A stretch of 54,781 nucleotides of DNA. Source: Thermoleophilia bacterium UBA2241 (GTDB lineage: Bacteria > Actinomycetota > Thermoleophilia > UBA2241). The notes beneath the pieces were generated by a model, which was not told where the DNA came from, searched no databases, and saw nothing but the letters and a program-made list of their open reading frames with translations. Positions 9,901 through 18,391 of the stretch are shown here, piece by piece. Positions within the stretch are counted from its first letter, which is position 1. Each line of letters begins with the position of its first letter. The translations under genes were made by a program, and so were the position numbers. The stretch spans positions 1 through 54,781 of the forward strand of contig DDYF01000011.1 of NCBI GenBank assembly GCA_002347645.1, written 5' to 3'.

Positions 9901-11176
9901 CGATGTACACGCCGCCCAGACGAAGCTGGACATTGAGCGCCGCCGCCAGTCGTTCGAACAGCGCGGGGTTCGACTCGATGATGTGCATCCAGCAGCGGAT
10001 CTTGGGCAGGTGATACGGGTTGACGACGATCTCCCACTCGTCGGTCGCGCCCTGGATCTCCGGGTACTGGAAGCGCCAGTAGAGGATGTCCTCGATGAGG
10101 CGATCGGCGGCCTTGACGTTGCCCGCCTCCCCGATCGCCACGCCGATGGCCTCGTAGCACTGGTAGCGCATGAGCAGGAACACGGTGCTGCGGTCACGGA
10201 AGAACGCGGTGAGGCGCGTCAGGATGCGCTCGGCGTCGGTGTGCCGCTCGGGACGCATCATCTCCTTGACCACGTCGAGGAGGTCGGCCATGACCTCCTT
10301 CTGGCGGTAGCCGAGCGTCGTGTCCTTGAGCAGGAACAGGCACACGGCGAACCGATCCTCGAGGTTCTCGACGCGGAAGAGCTGGTCGATGCCACGCTCG
10401 AGGAGATCCGACAACAACGGGAACTCGGCCGATGTGAGGCGCTCGCCAGTGGCGTCCTCGACACCCTCGAGCAGGGTCGCCACGCGGTCTTTCGCCAGGA
10501 AGGAAAAGCGGTCGGCGACCACGTTCGGCTCAGTCAGCCCGTCGGCCTGCCCCGCCGCCCAACCGGGCACGTCGAGGTTGTCGCGCACGCGCCGGTAGCT
10601 AGCCCGGAGCACATGCCGGTACAGCTCGACGTAGACCGGCCCAGGTCCCGTCCTGCCGGCCGTGCGCATCACGACGTTGCGCAGGAGGACGTCGCGCTCG
10701 AGGAAGGCGTCGAGGTGCGCGGGCAGCATGCCGATCAGCGCCCGGCCGGCAGTCTCGAGGGTGTCGTCGTACGCGTGGCCGTGGCGCCCGTCGAGCGCCT
10801 GCCCGCACCACTGGAGGAGGCTGCGCAGCAGGAGCGAGAACTGCTCGTGACTGAGCTTGCCGTCCAGCAGCCCCACGACCAGCTCGGCGAGCAGGCCGAA
10901 GTGCGCCCGACGGTCGTCCGTGCGCTCGAAGTAGGGCCAGTTGCGCAGCAGGACGGCTTGAAAACCCTCCACGAGCAGGTCCGCGTTGCGATACGTGTGG
11001 AAGTACTCGCGCAGCGTCTCGGTCAGCGAGGCGCGCACGCCGTGGAGACCCTCGACCGCCGCGAGCAGCGGCAGGTAGCGGTCGGGAACGACCACCTCCT
11101 GCGCGGTGCTGGCGATGTTGGCGCGCAGGGCGTCGGAGTCGATGGGTGTGGACGAGGACCTCACGGCGGACCTCAT
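6902..11176 (-). CDS. Large PPDK-like phosphotransferase with a long unassigned N-terminus
   Basis: The C-terminal third resembles the N-terminal half of pyruvate phosphate dikinase and PEP synthase. An ATP-grasp-type nucleotide-binding domain spans about residues 920-1290 (SIRSGAAVSMPGLM near 1000; SGSGVTFTNNP near 1160), followed by the swivelling phospho-histidine domain (GGATSHAAV, His near 1352), ending at 1424. The PEP/pyruvate-binding barrel of true PPDK is missing. Instead about 900 N-terminal residues, largely helical in composition, match nothing I recognise. This recalls dikinases whose acceptor site was replaced, such as glucan water dikinase or rifampicin phosphotransferase; the acceptor here is unknown. 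The frame is open to 11422, but that would enter gap2, so ATG 11176 is used. It heads the glycolytic operon. Confidence 0.8.
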   Translation of the reverse strand: MRSAVRSSSTPIDSDALRANIASTAQEVVVPDRYLPLLAAVEGLHGVRASLTETLREYFHTYRNADLLVEGFQAVLLRNWPYFERTDDRRAHFGLLAELVVGLLDGKLSHEQFSLLLRSLLQWCGQALDGRHGHAYDDTLETAGRALIGMLPAHLDAFLERDVLLRNVVMRTAGRTGPGPVYVELYRHVLRASYRRVRDNLDVPGWAAGQADGLTEPNVVADRFSFLAKDRVATLLEGVEDATGERLTSAEFPLLSDLLERGIDQLFRVENLEDRFAVCLFLLKDTTLGYRQKEVMADLLDVVKEMMRPERHTDAERILTRLTAFFRDRSTVFLLMRYQCYEAIGVAIGEAGNVKAADRLIEDILYWRFQYPEIQGATDEWEIVVNPYHLPKIRCWMHIIESNPALFERLAAALNVQLRLGGVYIADTDLFQRDVTRFLNADIRPIYFVAKQLLRTLPVYFNEVGAEGELRAVSTEIDEICARRDSLMHFLRKQSHAESSNRLIGFSRAVLRYWATLDPSGLAPYVSANALETVRGEPEWAAGPHAALCALQKRLAARDVASDVPRGRTRRRSRARGAGDEAESQLAASEVEGLLDALLTMSPGALETELAGVAAGPGSTTDIDRRRVALLVRTYQLVAHKYSLSVDDVGEAVDRHLRLGARTRQRFGRALTKWQARPSPAARDRLLDAGLTVLEELKTIILRSRPSAATENIYQKRHIAAGIPSIYGNYSEPKFDALGLSFRVEKLVGRLLEDLVEESVEPYVNRYSLRRKARAVRLFERALAVDGIDSSDLSANLSMLEATFASRNFTFRQYQNMFQFLVHSVTELSATAVLSHEQVLHTVLVNDPRQCEARAMPVDAVAEMVLREVLVSAVGLQALDRYVGAALHQISMLSGRLDSRALTRMMNYDPERLVSPLHKPRPGTDDQMTLGFKGLGLKQMASYGYNVPQGFILTTELFGAWPAMAYRPLYDDTIARIRTALAGLERQVRMRLGDPARPLLLSIRSGAAVSMPGLMTTFVNVGLNDELAASLARRPKYEWAAWDGYRRFLQSWAMSAGIQRDVFDGIMNEFKRRYGVAQKLDFSADQMRELAFAYKERAHGEGVAFIDDPFSQVVACIVKVLQSWDAPQARLYRQYIGLAEEWGTAVVVQRMVFGNLSRESGSGVTFTNNPLEPYSRQVRLFGDYAVRCQGDDLVGGLVFPLPISEGQRLGSATYHGTGNSLENDYPEIYCRLVDVARDLVDVHEYDPQEIEFTFESPAGEDLFVLQKRAVVQEKAKDAAYFDTASPKYVPPVAVGVGVAGGAYAGRVAIDAAQIDRLSKEAPGDDIVLLRPDTVPEDIDIITRVDGILTARGGATSHAAVTAKRLGKTAVVDCMDLEVSEKDGIARLAGHGLHPGDWLSIDGRTGNIFLGRVPTVVQPTMADTH

Positions 11177-11366
11177 GATACCCCGCCGGCCCTCCGGGCG
11201 GCGGCGGCGCGAGCGGCGACGGCGGTCCCACTCCGAAGCCGAGCAGTCGGGCCCCGCGGGTTGGCCAATCCGGCAGAGGTCACGCCGGCAGGCGTGCGCT
11301 AAGATGGCCGCTATCGAGCGACGCGTGCCGGCGGCGGCACGCTGACACAGGAGGGGACCGCAGGCT
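11177..11366. promoter_or_regulatory. Divergent control region between the PPDK-like gene and gap2
   Basis: This 190-bp stretch separates two diverging central-carbon genes. It contains two perfect inverted repeats: CACGCC-N4-GGCGTG at 11281-11296, and GCGTGCC-N6-GGCACGC at 11323-11342. The first lies directly before a possible -10 (TAAGAT, 11300-11305) for gap2, so it could be an operator. The second would be in the gap2 leader. The gap2 ribosome binding site is AGGAGGGG at spacing about ten. No convincing -35 is visible. Confidence 0.35.
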
Positions 11367-12596
11367 ATGAGCGCGCAACGCACAGTGGGGATCAACGGCC
11401 TTGGCCGCATCGGCAAGCTCACGCTGTGGCATCACCTCGGGCACGACGATTTCGACCGCATCGTCATCAACCTGGGCCGGCAGGTCGGCACGTCTCTGGA
11501 CGCGCTGGCGCAGTACATCGCCAAGGACACCACGTACGGCCCGCTCCACCGCTTCCTGCACGGACAGTCCGGCGTCCGCGACGTCAGGGTCGTCGACGAG
11601 GAGCGCGGGCTCATGACCGCCCACGGCAAGGAACTCGTGATCCTGCGCGAGGCCCGCAACCCGAAGGACATCGCGTGGCGCGACAACGGTGTCGCCCTCG
11701 TCGTCGAGTGCACCGGCACCTTCCGCGACCCCCACGCGGAGCCGGACGACGCCAAGGGCTCCATCCGCGGCCACCTCGCCGGGGGCGCCCGGGTGGTCGT
11801 CAACAGCTCGCCGTTCAAAAGCAAGAAGAAGGGCGTCGGCCTGCCGGACGACGCCGGCCTCTTCATCAACGGCATCAACGAGTTCGAGTTCGACCCGGCG
11901 AAGCACAAGGTGGTGTCCGCGGCGTCGTGCACGACCACGGCGCTGGCACACATGATGCGGCCGCTGCTCGAGCGCGATCTCACGAAGAACATGATCACCG
12001 CCGGCATGAGCACCGTCCACGCCGTGACGCCCTCGCAGCCGGTGCTCGACGCCGTGCCCAAGGCGGGCGCCACCGACCTGCGCAAGAGCCGCGGCGCCAT
12101 CGGCAACGTCGTCCTCACGTCCACCAACGCGGCCGCCGCGCTGGAGCTCGTCATGCCGGAGATCGCGCGCATCGGCTTCATGGCTGACTCGGTCCGCATC
12201 CCGACCAATACCGTCAGCCTCATCATCCTCAACGTGACCTTCCAGAGCGAGGCGCTCCCCGACGGGACCGTGACGGTAGGTCGCGAAGCCATCAACGCGA
12301 TCTATCGCGAGGCCGGCGAGGGCGAGGCACGCGGCCTACTCAAATACACCGAAGAGCAGAACGTCTCGGCCGACTTGGCCGGCGAGGACGCGGCCGTCGT
12401 GATCGAGGCGGCCGAGACACACTCGCGCACCGGCTTCATGGACCTTCAGGTGCCGGCCGGGCCGTCGGGCGTGCCCGGCGACCCCGTGCGGATCCCCCTC
12501 ACCCACGTCAAGATCTTCGGCTGGTACGACAACGAGATGGGGAGCTACACGCATCGCCTCGCCGAGCTCACCGCTCACGTGGCCAAGAGCATGTGA
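11367..12596 (+). CDS. Divergent second glyceraldehyde-3-phosphate dehydrogenase
   Basis: This 409-residue protein is a GAPDH-family paralogue, about 80 residues longer than the canonical one at 5882. Rossmann motif GINGLGRIGK, catalytic Cys in SAASCTTTALAH, catalytic His in STVHAV and C-terminal WYDNEMGSYTHRL are kept. The usual 'NDL' cofactor aspartate is replaced in 'INLGRQVG', where an arginine lies close by. That could shift preference toward NADP and a gluconeogenic role, by analogy with dedicated GapB enzymes (inference). Extra segments lie around 'SSPFKSKKKG' and before the C-terminal motif. It is transcribed divergently from the operon that contains gap. Confidence 0.85.
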   Translation: MSAQRTVGINGLGRIGKLTLWHHLGHDDFDRIVINLGRQVGTSLDALAQYIAKDTTYGPLHRFLHGQSGVRDVRVVDEERGLMTAHGKELVILREARNPKDIAWRDNGVALVVECTGTFRDPHAEPDDAKGSIRGHLAGGARVVVNSSPFKSKKKGVGLPDDAGLFINGINEFEFDPAKHKVVSAASCTTTALAHMMRPLLERDLTKNMITAGMSTVHAVTPSQPVLDAVPKAGATDLRKSRGAIGNVVLTSTNAAAALELVMPEIARIGFMADSVRIPTNTVSLIILNVTFQSEALPDGTVTVGREAINAIYREAGEGEARGLLKYTEEQNVSADLAGEDAAVVIEAAETHSRTGFMDLQVPAGPSGVPGDPVRIPLTHVKIFGWYDNEMGSYTHRLAELTAHVAKSM

Positions 12597-12636
12597 CGGC
12601 GGGGCCGCCGTGCGCCGGCGCCGGCGGTCCGGTCGA

Positions 12637-12676
12637 GAACGCGAAGGGGCGGGCATGGGCCCGCCCCTTCGCGTTC
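12637..12676. terminator. Bidirectional hairpin terminator between gap2 and whiA
   Basis: A perfect 18-bp stem (12637-12654 with 12659-12676) closes on a four-base loop. It lies 40 bases after the gap2 stop and touches the whiA stop codon on the other strand. It therefore suits termination from both convergent genes, although no T-run follows, as is common in high-GC actinobacteria. Confidence 0.8.
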
Positions 12677-13602
12677 TACGTCCCGACCTCCCCCGCCGCT
12701 CGGTCCATCAGCTCGCGCAAGCGGTGATTGAGCGCCGATTTCGTCAGCGGCGGATCGGCCGCGGCGGCCAGCTCCGATAGGCTGAAGAAGGGGTAGTGCA
12801 GCCGGAGCTCGGCTGCCTCGCGTACCGCCGCAGGGAGCGATTCCCATGCGGGCGAAGCCTTGAGGCGCCGCGCGGCGGCCGCCTGGCGCTCGCCGGCGGC
12901 CGCCGCGCGGCGCGCGTTCGCCTCGTCGCAGTTGGCGAGCCGGTTCGCGCGCCCCCGCATCTCGCCCAGCACCGCGTGCTCCTCCCAGCGCAGACGGGCG
13001 TCGTGCGCGCCGAGGACGGCGAGGAGGTCGGCCGCCGTGACGGAGCGCTTGCTGTAGACCCCGACATTCCGCCCGCGCTCGGTGAGGCTGAACTCGAGGC
13101 CGAGACGGGCGACAAGGCGCACTACCTGCACCGCCATGTCGCCGTCCTCCAGCGTGAACTCGGTGTGCACGGCGGCTCCCGGCGCGGAGACCATCCCGCA
13201 TCCCAGGAAGAGCCCGCGGAGAAAGGCGACGAGGCAGCAGCGGCGCTCGACCACCCGGAGCGGCACGGTCATCTGCACGCCCAGCGTGTCGGTCAGCACG
13301 CCGACCTCGTTCAGCAGCTGCAGGCCGCGGTCCCCGGCCAAAACGACCTCGAAGCGGCGGCCGGCGGGAGCACAGCTCACCGTCCGTACCTCGCTCTCGA
13401 CGCCGAACGGCTTGAGAAGGGCCAGGGAGTGGCGCGTCACCGCCGGCAGCGAGGCGGTCAATCGCACGGCGAGCTGGCCGCCGGAACCCATCGCGAACGT
13501 GCCGGCCCCGAACAGCAGGCCGGAGAGCTGCGCCCGGCGGCAGTGACCGGCCGTCGGCACGATCGCCGCCAACTCCCGCTTGACCTCGCGGGTGAACGAC
13601 AC
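12676..13602 (-). CDS. whiA: Sporulation/cell-division regulator WhiA
   Basis: WhiA is a DNA-binding protein with an N-terminal LAGLIDADG-homing-endonuclease-like domain and a C-terminal helix-turn-helix; in Streptomyces it controls sporulation septation genes, and homologues are general in Gram-positive bacteria. The 308 residues begin with the family signature (SFTREVKREL) and contain 'GLLFGAGTF'. The C-terminal HTH is seen in 'LTKSALNHRLRELMDRA'. It is the last gene of the uvrC-ogt-rapZ-yvcK-whiA run, starting ten bases after yvcK. Confidence 0.95.
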   Translation of the reverse strand: MSFTREVKRELAAIVPTAGHCRRAQLSGLLFGAGTFAMGSGGQLAVRLTASLPAVTRHSLALLKPFGVESEVRTVSCAPAGRRFEVVLAGDRGLQLLNEVGVLTDTLGVQMTVPLRVVERRCCLVAFLRGLFLGCGMVSAPGAAVHTEFTLEDGDMAVQVVRLVARLGLEFSLTERGRNVGVYSKRSVTAADLLAVLGAHDARLRWEEHAVLGEMRGRANRLANCDEANARRAAAAGERQAAAARRLKASPAWESLPAAVREAAELRLHYPFFSLSELAAAADPPLTKSALNHRLRELMDRAAGEVGT

Positions 13603-13612
13603 CTCCGTCGCC

Positions 13613-14863
13613 TCAGTTCAGGATGCGCAGCAGCGCAGCCGTCAGCGCCGCGGAGTCGTGCCGCACGAAGTCCGCGGCCGCGGCGAGCGGCGCACGGATC
13701 ACCCTGACACCCATCGCCTGGAGGCGCTCTTCGTCGACCACGACGGGCGCCGAACCGGCGCGCTCGTAGACGCGTGCCGGCTCACCGGTGACGGGTGCGT
13801 CGTTGACGAGCACGACGTCGACCGTCCCGGCCATGCCGTGCCGGTAGAGGGCCTCGAGGTGATCGGCGGCCGTGTAGCCGTCGGTCTCCCCCGGCTGGGT
13901 CATGACGTTGCATACGTAGACGACCCAGGCGCGGGTTCGTTCGACGGCCTCGCGCACGGCCGGGATGAGGAGGTTCGGCACGACGCTCGTGTACAGGCTG
14001 CCGGGGCCGAGCACGACCATGTCGGCGTGGAGCACGGCGTCGACGGCCTGCGGCAGCGCCTGTGGCCCCTCGGGCGTCAGCCACACGCGGCGCGGCACCC
14101 TGTCCCCGGTGGTGATCGTGCTCTGGCCACTCACCCGGGCGCCGTCCGCGAACTGGGCGTGCAGGACCACGTCGTCGAGCGTGGCCGGCAGCACCCTGCC
14201 GCGCACCTTGAGCACCTGTGTGGACTCCCACACCGCGCGTTCGAAGTCGCCCGTCACCTCGGCGAGAGCCGCCACGAAGAGGTTACCGAAGCTGTGTCCC
14301 TCGAGCCCCCCGTCGGCGAAGCGATACTGGAAGAGACGACTCATGAGCGACTCGTCGTCCGCCAGAGCCACGAGGCAGTTACGGATGTCGCCGGGCGGCG
14401 GCAGCCCCATCTCGCGCCGCAGGCGGCCGGAGCTGCCGCCGTCGTCGGCCATCGTGACGACGGCGGTGATGTTGCTGGTCTCGGCCTTGAGGCCGCTGAG
14501 CAGCGCGGCGAGGCCGTGGCCCCCGCCGATCGCCGCGATGCGCGGCCCGCGGGCGAGCTTCGTGCCGGCGCGGATCTCGCTCGCCGTCTCCGGGTTGGTC
14601 CGCCGCCAGCGGAGGGCCCGTCGGGCGCCGACCGCGAGCGCGACGACCCCCAGGACGACCCCGTCGGCGGCGAGCACTCCCACCGCGTACGGCCGCTCCA
14701 CGAACGACCCCCATCCCAGACCCCTCAGGAGGTCGTCGGACCACAGCGCGCCGGCGAGCACGAGCAGCGCGTAGACGAGCAGGACGGCCCCGGCCGCGGC
14801 GAGGGCGAGCCAGCGCTTCAGCCCGATGCCCGGGTAGAACCAGTCGACGTGAGGCAGCGCCAT
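13613..14863 (-). CDS. yvcK: YvcK-family gluconeogenesis factor with N-terminal membrane segments
   Basis: This is a CofD-like fold protein related to YvcK/GlmR, which coordinates carbon flux into cell-envelope precursors and binds UDP-sugars. Its core motifs are GGGHGLAALLSGLK, TMADDGGSSGRLR and 'GDIRNCLVAL'. Ahead of them two hydrophobic segments (about residues 10-35 and 55-75 of the shorter form) should tether it to the membrane; the classic soluble YvcK lacks these. The start is uncertain: ATG 14863 is used, and GTG 14896 is the alternative. It sits between rapZ and whiA, the conserved order. Confidence 0.9.
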   Translation of the reverse strand: MALPHVDWFYPGIGLKRWLALAAAGAVLLVYALLVLAGALWSDDLLRGLGWGSFVERPYAVGVLAADGVVLGVVALAVGARRALRWRRTNPETASEIRAGTKLARGPRIAAIGGGHGLAALLSGLKAETSNITAVVTMADDGGSSGRLRREMGLPPPGDIRNCLVALADDESLMSRLFQYRFADGGLEGHSFGNLFVAALAEVTGDFERAVWESTQVLKVRGRVLPATLDDVVLHAQFADGARVSGQSTITTGDRVPRRVWLTPEGPQALPQAVDAVLHADMVVLGPGSLYTSVVPNLLIPAVREAVERTRAWVVYVCNVMTQPGETDGYTAADHLEALYRHGMAGTVDVVLVNDAPVTGEPARVYERAGSAPVVVDEERLQAMGVRVIRAPLAAAADFVRHDSAALTAALLRILN

Positions 14864-14914
14864 CGCGGGCTCAGCGCCCCGGCACGGCGCGGCCACAGCC
14901 GTGGTACCGCCGGC

Positions 14915-15787
14915 TCATACGTCCCTCGCGAGGTCGCGGTGGCGCACCACGGTGTAGTAACCCTGCTTCTCGTAGCGCTCGCCGATGAGCTCGGCGACGA
15001 CCACCGAGCGGTGATGCCCGCCGGTGCAGCCGACCCCGATCGTCAGATGGGCTTTCCCCTCCGCCGCGTACCTCGGGAACAGGAAGTCGAGCAGCGCCAG
15101 CAAGCGCTCCAGGTACTCGGCGGTGTCGGGCGAACCCATGACGAACCCGCGCACTTGTGCGTCGAGACCGGTGAGCGGGCGCAGCCGCAAGTCGTAGTGC
15201 GGGTTCGGCAGGAAGCGCACGTCGAAGAGCAGGTCGGCGTCGATCGGGATGCCGTACTTGTAGCCGAAGGACACCACAGCGAACACGATGTTGGTGCGGC
15301 GCGAATGCTGGATGATGTCCTTGTTGAGCCGCGCCTTGAGCTCGTGGATCGAGGTGTCGCTGGTGTCGACGACGAGCGTGGCACGCTCGCGCAGGGGCGC
15401 GAGCAGACGGCGTTCGCGACGGATGCCGTCGATGACGCTGCCACCCTCCGCCGCGGGATGCCGGCGGCGCGTCTCCTTGAAGCGCCGCACCAGCGCCTCG
15501 TTGGACGCCTCGAGGAACACGAGCGTGTGCTCCACCCCGCGTTCGTGGAGCTCGTCGAGGAGTTGCTCGAGGCGGCCGAAGTACTCGCCTCCGCGTACGT
15601 CGCTGACGATGGCCACGCGGTCGACCTTGCTGCCCTCGCGGCGGAACAGGTCGACGAGCGTGGGCACCAACTCGGGCGGCAGGTTGTCCACGCAGAAGTA
15701 GCCGGCGTCCTCGAACGAGTCGATGGCCTGCGACTTCCCCGCGCCCGAGAGGCCGGTGATGATCACGAACTGCAGGGCGTCAGTCAC
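14915..15787 (-). CDS. rapZ: RapZ/YvcJ-family P-loop protein
   Basis: RapZ-family proteins bind nucleotides and, in Escherichia coli, act as RNase adaptors controlling GlmS; in Gram-positive bacteria the YvcJ role is less defined. The 290 residues show the Walker A motif (GLSGAGKS, near the N-terminus), 'SDVRGG' and the C-terminal signature GCTGGHHRSVVVAE. The frame extends upstream through the methyltransferase gene, but GTG 15787 overlaps that gene's stop as GTGA and gives the family length. Neighbouring yvcK and whiA confirm identity. Confidence 0.95.
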   Translation of the reverse strand: MTDALQFVIITGLSGAGKSQAIDSFEDAGYFCVDNLPPELVPTLVDLFRREGSKVDRVAIVSDVRGGEYFGRLEQLLDELHERGVEHTLVFLEASNEALVRRFKETRRRHPAAEGGSVIDGIRRERRLLAPLRERATLVVDTSDTSIHELKARLNKDIIQHSRRTNIVFAVVSFGYKYGIPIDADLLFDVRFLPNPHYDLRLRPLTGLDAQVRGFVMGSPDTAEYLERLLALLDFLFPRYAAEGKAHLTIGVGCTGGHHRSVVVAELIGERYEKQGYYTVVRHRDLARDV

Positions 15788-16374
15788 CGCTGGCCTCGCC
15801 CGGTCATCACGACCTTCGTCGCGCCGCGTCGCAGGGTGCCTTCGAGCTCCAGAAGACGGGTCTTCCACGTGGGGTCCTCCCCGTACAGACCGGGTCTGCC
15901 GTCGTTCTTGATGACGCGGTGACACGGCAGGATCACCGGCAGGGCATTGTGCGACATCGCCGTGCCGACGGCACGATAGGCATTCGGCCGCCCGGCGGCG
16001 TGAGCCAGGTCGCGGTAGCTCACCGCGTGCCCGTACGGGACCTGAGCGAGTGCCGCGTACACGTCGGTCTCGAACGCCGTGAAGCCACGCGCCCTGCAAT
16101 GGGCCCGCACGTCGAGGTCGAAGCTCACCGGCTCGCCGGCGAAGTAGCGCTCGACACGCGCGACCCACTCCCGCTGGCGGTCGCTCAAGTGGCCCTCATC
16201 CGTGCCCTCCGGACGAGTGCGCCCGGGCTCCGGCAGGTCCAGCTCGAGCGGCACGTCGCCGCTGAAGCCGAGTCGTCCGACCCCGTACGGGGTGTCGAAC
16301 CAGGTCTCGCGTCGTGAGGCGGGCGGGGCCTGACCCGCACGCCCGCCCTCACCCTGCCTTGTGGAGGTGCGCAT
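15784..16374 (-). CDS. ogt: Methylated-DNA--protein-cysteine methyltransferase
   Basis: This suicide repair protein transfers methyl groups from O6-alkylguanine to its own cysteine. The C-terminal domain carries the active-site motif (ILPCHRVI) after 'GTAMSHNALP' and the helix-turn-helix region 'VPYGHAVSYRDLA'. An N-terminal domain of about 90 residues precedes it, giving 196 residues from ATG 16374. That start overlaps the end of uvrC by 26 bases, and further upstream the open frame is only uvrC shadow. Pairing with uvrC makes this a small DNA-repair unit. Confidence 0.9.
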   Translation of the reverse strand: MRTSTRQGEGGRAGQAPPASRRETWFDTPYGVGRLGFSGDVPLELDLPEPGRTRPEGTDEGHLSDRQREWVARVERYFAGEPVSFDLDVRAHCRARGFTAFETDVYAALAQVPYGHAVSYRDLAHAAGRPNAYRAVGTAMSHNALPVILPCHRVIKNDGRPGLYGEDPTWKTRLLELEGTLRRGATKVVMTGRGQR

Positions 16375-18304
16375 AGATGTCCCTCGCCACCTTTCGCGGA
16401 AGGCCGGGCACCCGCTCGAGCTCCTCTCGCGAGGCCCCGAGAAAGCGCTCCGGCGTGCCGAAGTGCTCGAGTATCTTACGCCGCCTGACCGGGCCGACCT
16501 GTGGGAGGCCCTCGAAGATGGTCGCCTGGCGTAGGCCGGCTTCGCGGCGCCGGCGATGGAAGGTGATCGCGAACCGGTGCGCCTCGTCGCGGATGCGCTG
16601 CAGGAGCAGCGAGGCCAGGTCGTCCTCGGGGAGCGGCAGCGGGTCGGCGCGGCCGGGGACGAACACCTCTTCGCGCTGCTTGGCCAGGCCGATGGCCGGA
16701 AGATCGACACCAACCTCGCGCATGGCCTGAAGGGCCGCACTCAGCTGTCCCTTGCCGCCGTCGACCACGATCAGGCTCGGCCGCGCGGCGAAGCTCTCGT
16801 CGTAACCCTCGGCCGCCGCACCCGCGTCCGCCATGCGCGCGAACCGGCGCCGCAGGACCTCGGCCATGGCGGCGAAGTCGTCTTGGCCCTCGAGGTCGCG
16901 CAACGTGAACTTGCGGTAGTGCGCCTTCTTGGCGACCCCGCCCTCGAACACGACCATCGACCCGACGACCTGGTCACCGCCGAGGTTCGAGATGTCGTAG
17001 CACTCGATACGCAGCGGGAGGTCGGCGAGACCAAGAGCGTCGCGCAGGCGCTCGAGCGCCTCGACCCGCGACTGGCGCCGCCGCCGGATGCGCTCGACCT
17101 CGACCTGGCCGGCGAGCTCCGCGTTGCGCTGCGCGAGCGCGAGCAGTCGGCGCTTGGGGCCGCGCTGTGCGCAGCGCACCTCGACGGCGGCGCCGCGACG
17201 CGTCCCAAGGACTGCGGCGAGCTCGGCGCCCCCCTCCTGCAGCGGCGCGACGACCAGAGGCGGCACGCCGTTCCCGTCCCAGTAGTACTCGAGGAGGAAC
17301 TCTTCGAGCACGCCCTGCGAGTCGCGACCGGCCGCATTGTCGAGGTAGAACGTCTGGCGGTCGACGACGGCGCCGTCACGCACGCGGAAGACCTGGGCGT
17401 TGGCGCCCGGCTCGCCCTGGTAGAGCCCGACGACGTCGAAGGCCTCGGCACTATCGATGCGCGCCGTCTGGCGCTCGTGCACGTGGCGGACGGCCTCGAG
17501 GCGATCGCGCAGCAGGCCCGCTATCTCGAACTCGCGCGCCACGGCCGCCGCGGCCATGGCGTGCTCGATCTCGCGCTCGACGTCACCGAGGCGGCCGCGC
17601 AGGAAGTCGACCGCCTGACCGAGGACGGCCATGTACTCCTCGCGGCTGACGCGGCCATCACACGGCGCCAGCGACCGCTTGATGAAGTGCTGCAGACAGG
17701 GCGACCCGCTCGAGCGCCCCGGCTTCTCCCCCTTGCACTTGCGGTAGGGAAAGATGCGCCCAACGAGCTCGAGCGTGTCGCGCACCTTGCGCGCGCTCGA
17801 GTACGGGCCGAAGTACAGGTTGCCGGGCACGTGGCGACCGCGCATGAAGCGCACCCGCGGCCACTCGTCAGCCATCGTGATCTCGATGTACGGGTAGCTC
17901 TTGTCGTCGCGCAGACGGAGGTTGTACGGCGGGCGGTGCTCCTTGATGAAGTTGTCCTCGAGGATGAGGGCTTCGCTCTCGTTCGCCGTCACCACCCATT
18001 CGACGTCGCGCGCCCGCGCGACCATCTCAGTGACGCGCCCCGTCGGCGCGGGACCGCCCCTGCGCAGGTAGGACGAGACGCGCTTGCGCAACGCCTTCGC
18101 CTTACCGACGTACAGCACCTCCCCGTCGTCGCCCAAGAAGCGGTAGACGCCGGGCTCGTTGGGGATACGGCGCAAGGTCGCGCGCAGGCGCTCGATCGGC
18201 TGCTCGCCCCCTCCGTCCTCGGGCCTGTCCGCGGTCGTCACTTCGCGCCCCTCGGCAGTCGCCGGTTCCGGTTGTCGGTGGAGATCAGTGTCGGGAGACT
18301 CCAT
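16349..18304 (-). CDS. uvrC: Excinuclease ABC subunit UvrC
   Basis: UvrC makes the two incisions flanking a bulky DNA lesion in nucleotide excision repair. Domains run in order: GIY-YIG nuclease (PGVYRFLGDDGEVLYVGKAK), a cysteine-containing loop (KCKGEKPGRSSGSPCLQH), the UvrB-binding UVR helix pair, the RNase-H-like 3'-side nuclease ('IECYDISNLGG') and a tandem helix-hairpin-helix at the C-terminus (LPQVGPVRRRKIL, VPGLPRKVARDI). ATG 18304 gives 651 residues; an earlier in-frame ATG at 18358 would add a tail unlike the family. Confidence 0.96.
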   Translation of the reverse strand: MESPDTDLHRQPEPATAEGREVTTADRPEDGGGEQPIERLRATLRRIPNEPGVYRFLGDDGEVLYVGKAKALRKRVSSYLRRGGPAPTGRVTEMVARARDVEWVVTANESEALILEDNFIKEHRPPYNLRLRDDKSYPYIEITMADEWPRVRFMRGRHVPGNLYFGPYSSARKVRDTLELVGRIFPYRKCKGEKPGRSSGSPCLQHFIKRSLAPCDGRVSREEYMAVLGQAVDFLRGRLGDVEREIEHAMAAAAVAREFEIAGLLRDRLEAVRHVHERQTARIDSAEAFDVVGLYQGEPGANAQVFRVRDGAVVDRQTFYLDNAAGRDSQGVLEEFLLEYYWDGNGVPPLVVAPLQEGGAELAAVLGTRRGAAVEVRCAQRGPKRRLLALAQRNAELAGQVEVERIRRRRQSRVEALERLRDALGLADLPLRIECYDISNLGGDQVVGSMVVFEGGVAKKAHYRKFTLRDLEGQDDFAAMAEVLRRRFARMADAGAAAEGYDESFAARPSLIVVDGGKGQLSAALQAMREVGVDLPAIGLAKQREEVFVPGRADPLPLPEDDLASLLLQRIRDEAHRFAITFHRRRREAGLRQATIFEGLPQVGPVRRRKILEHFGTPERFLGASREELERVPGLPRKVARDIYAHLHKAG

Positions 18305-18391
18305 CACCGCGATTGTACCCGCGTCGACCGCGCAACCTCGGAGGCCGCGACAAGGCACGACCAGCGCGCCCGCCGGCGAACGGAGGCGAGG

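Noticed and set aside
7880..11302. 1,140-codon open frame on the plus strand opposite the PPDK-like gene
   Set aside because: It is antisense to a convincing gene; its composition (Arg/His/Leu/Val-rich, no motifs) is typical of mirror frames in high-GC DNA.
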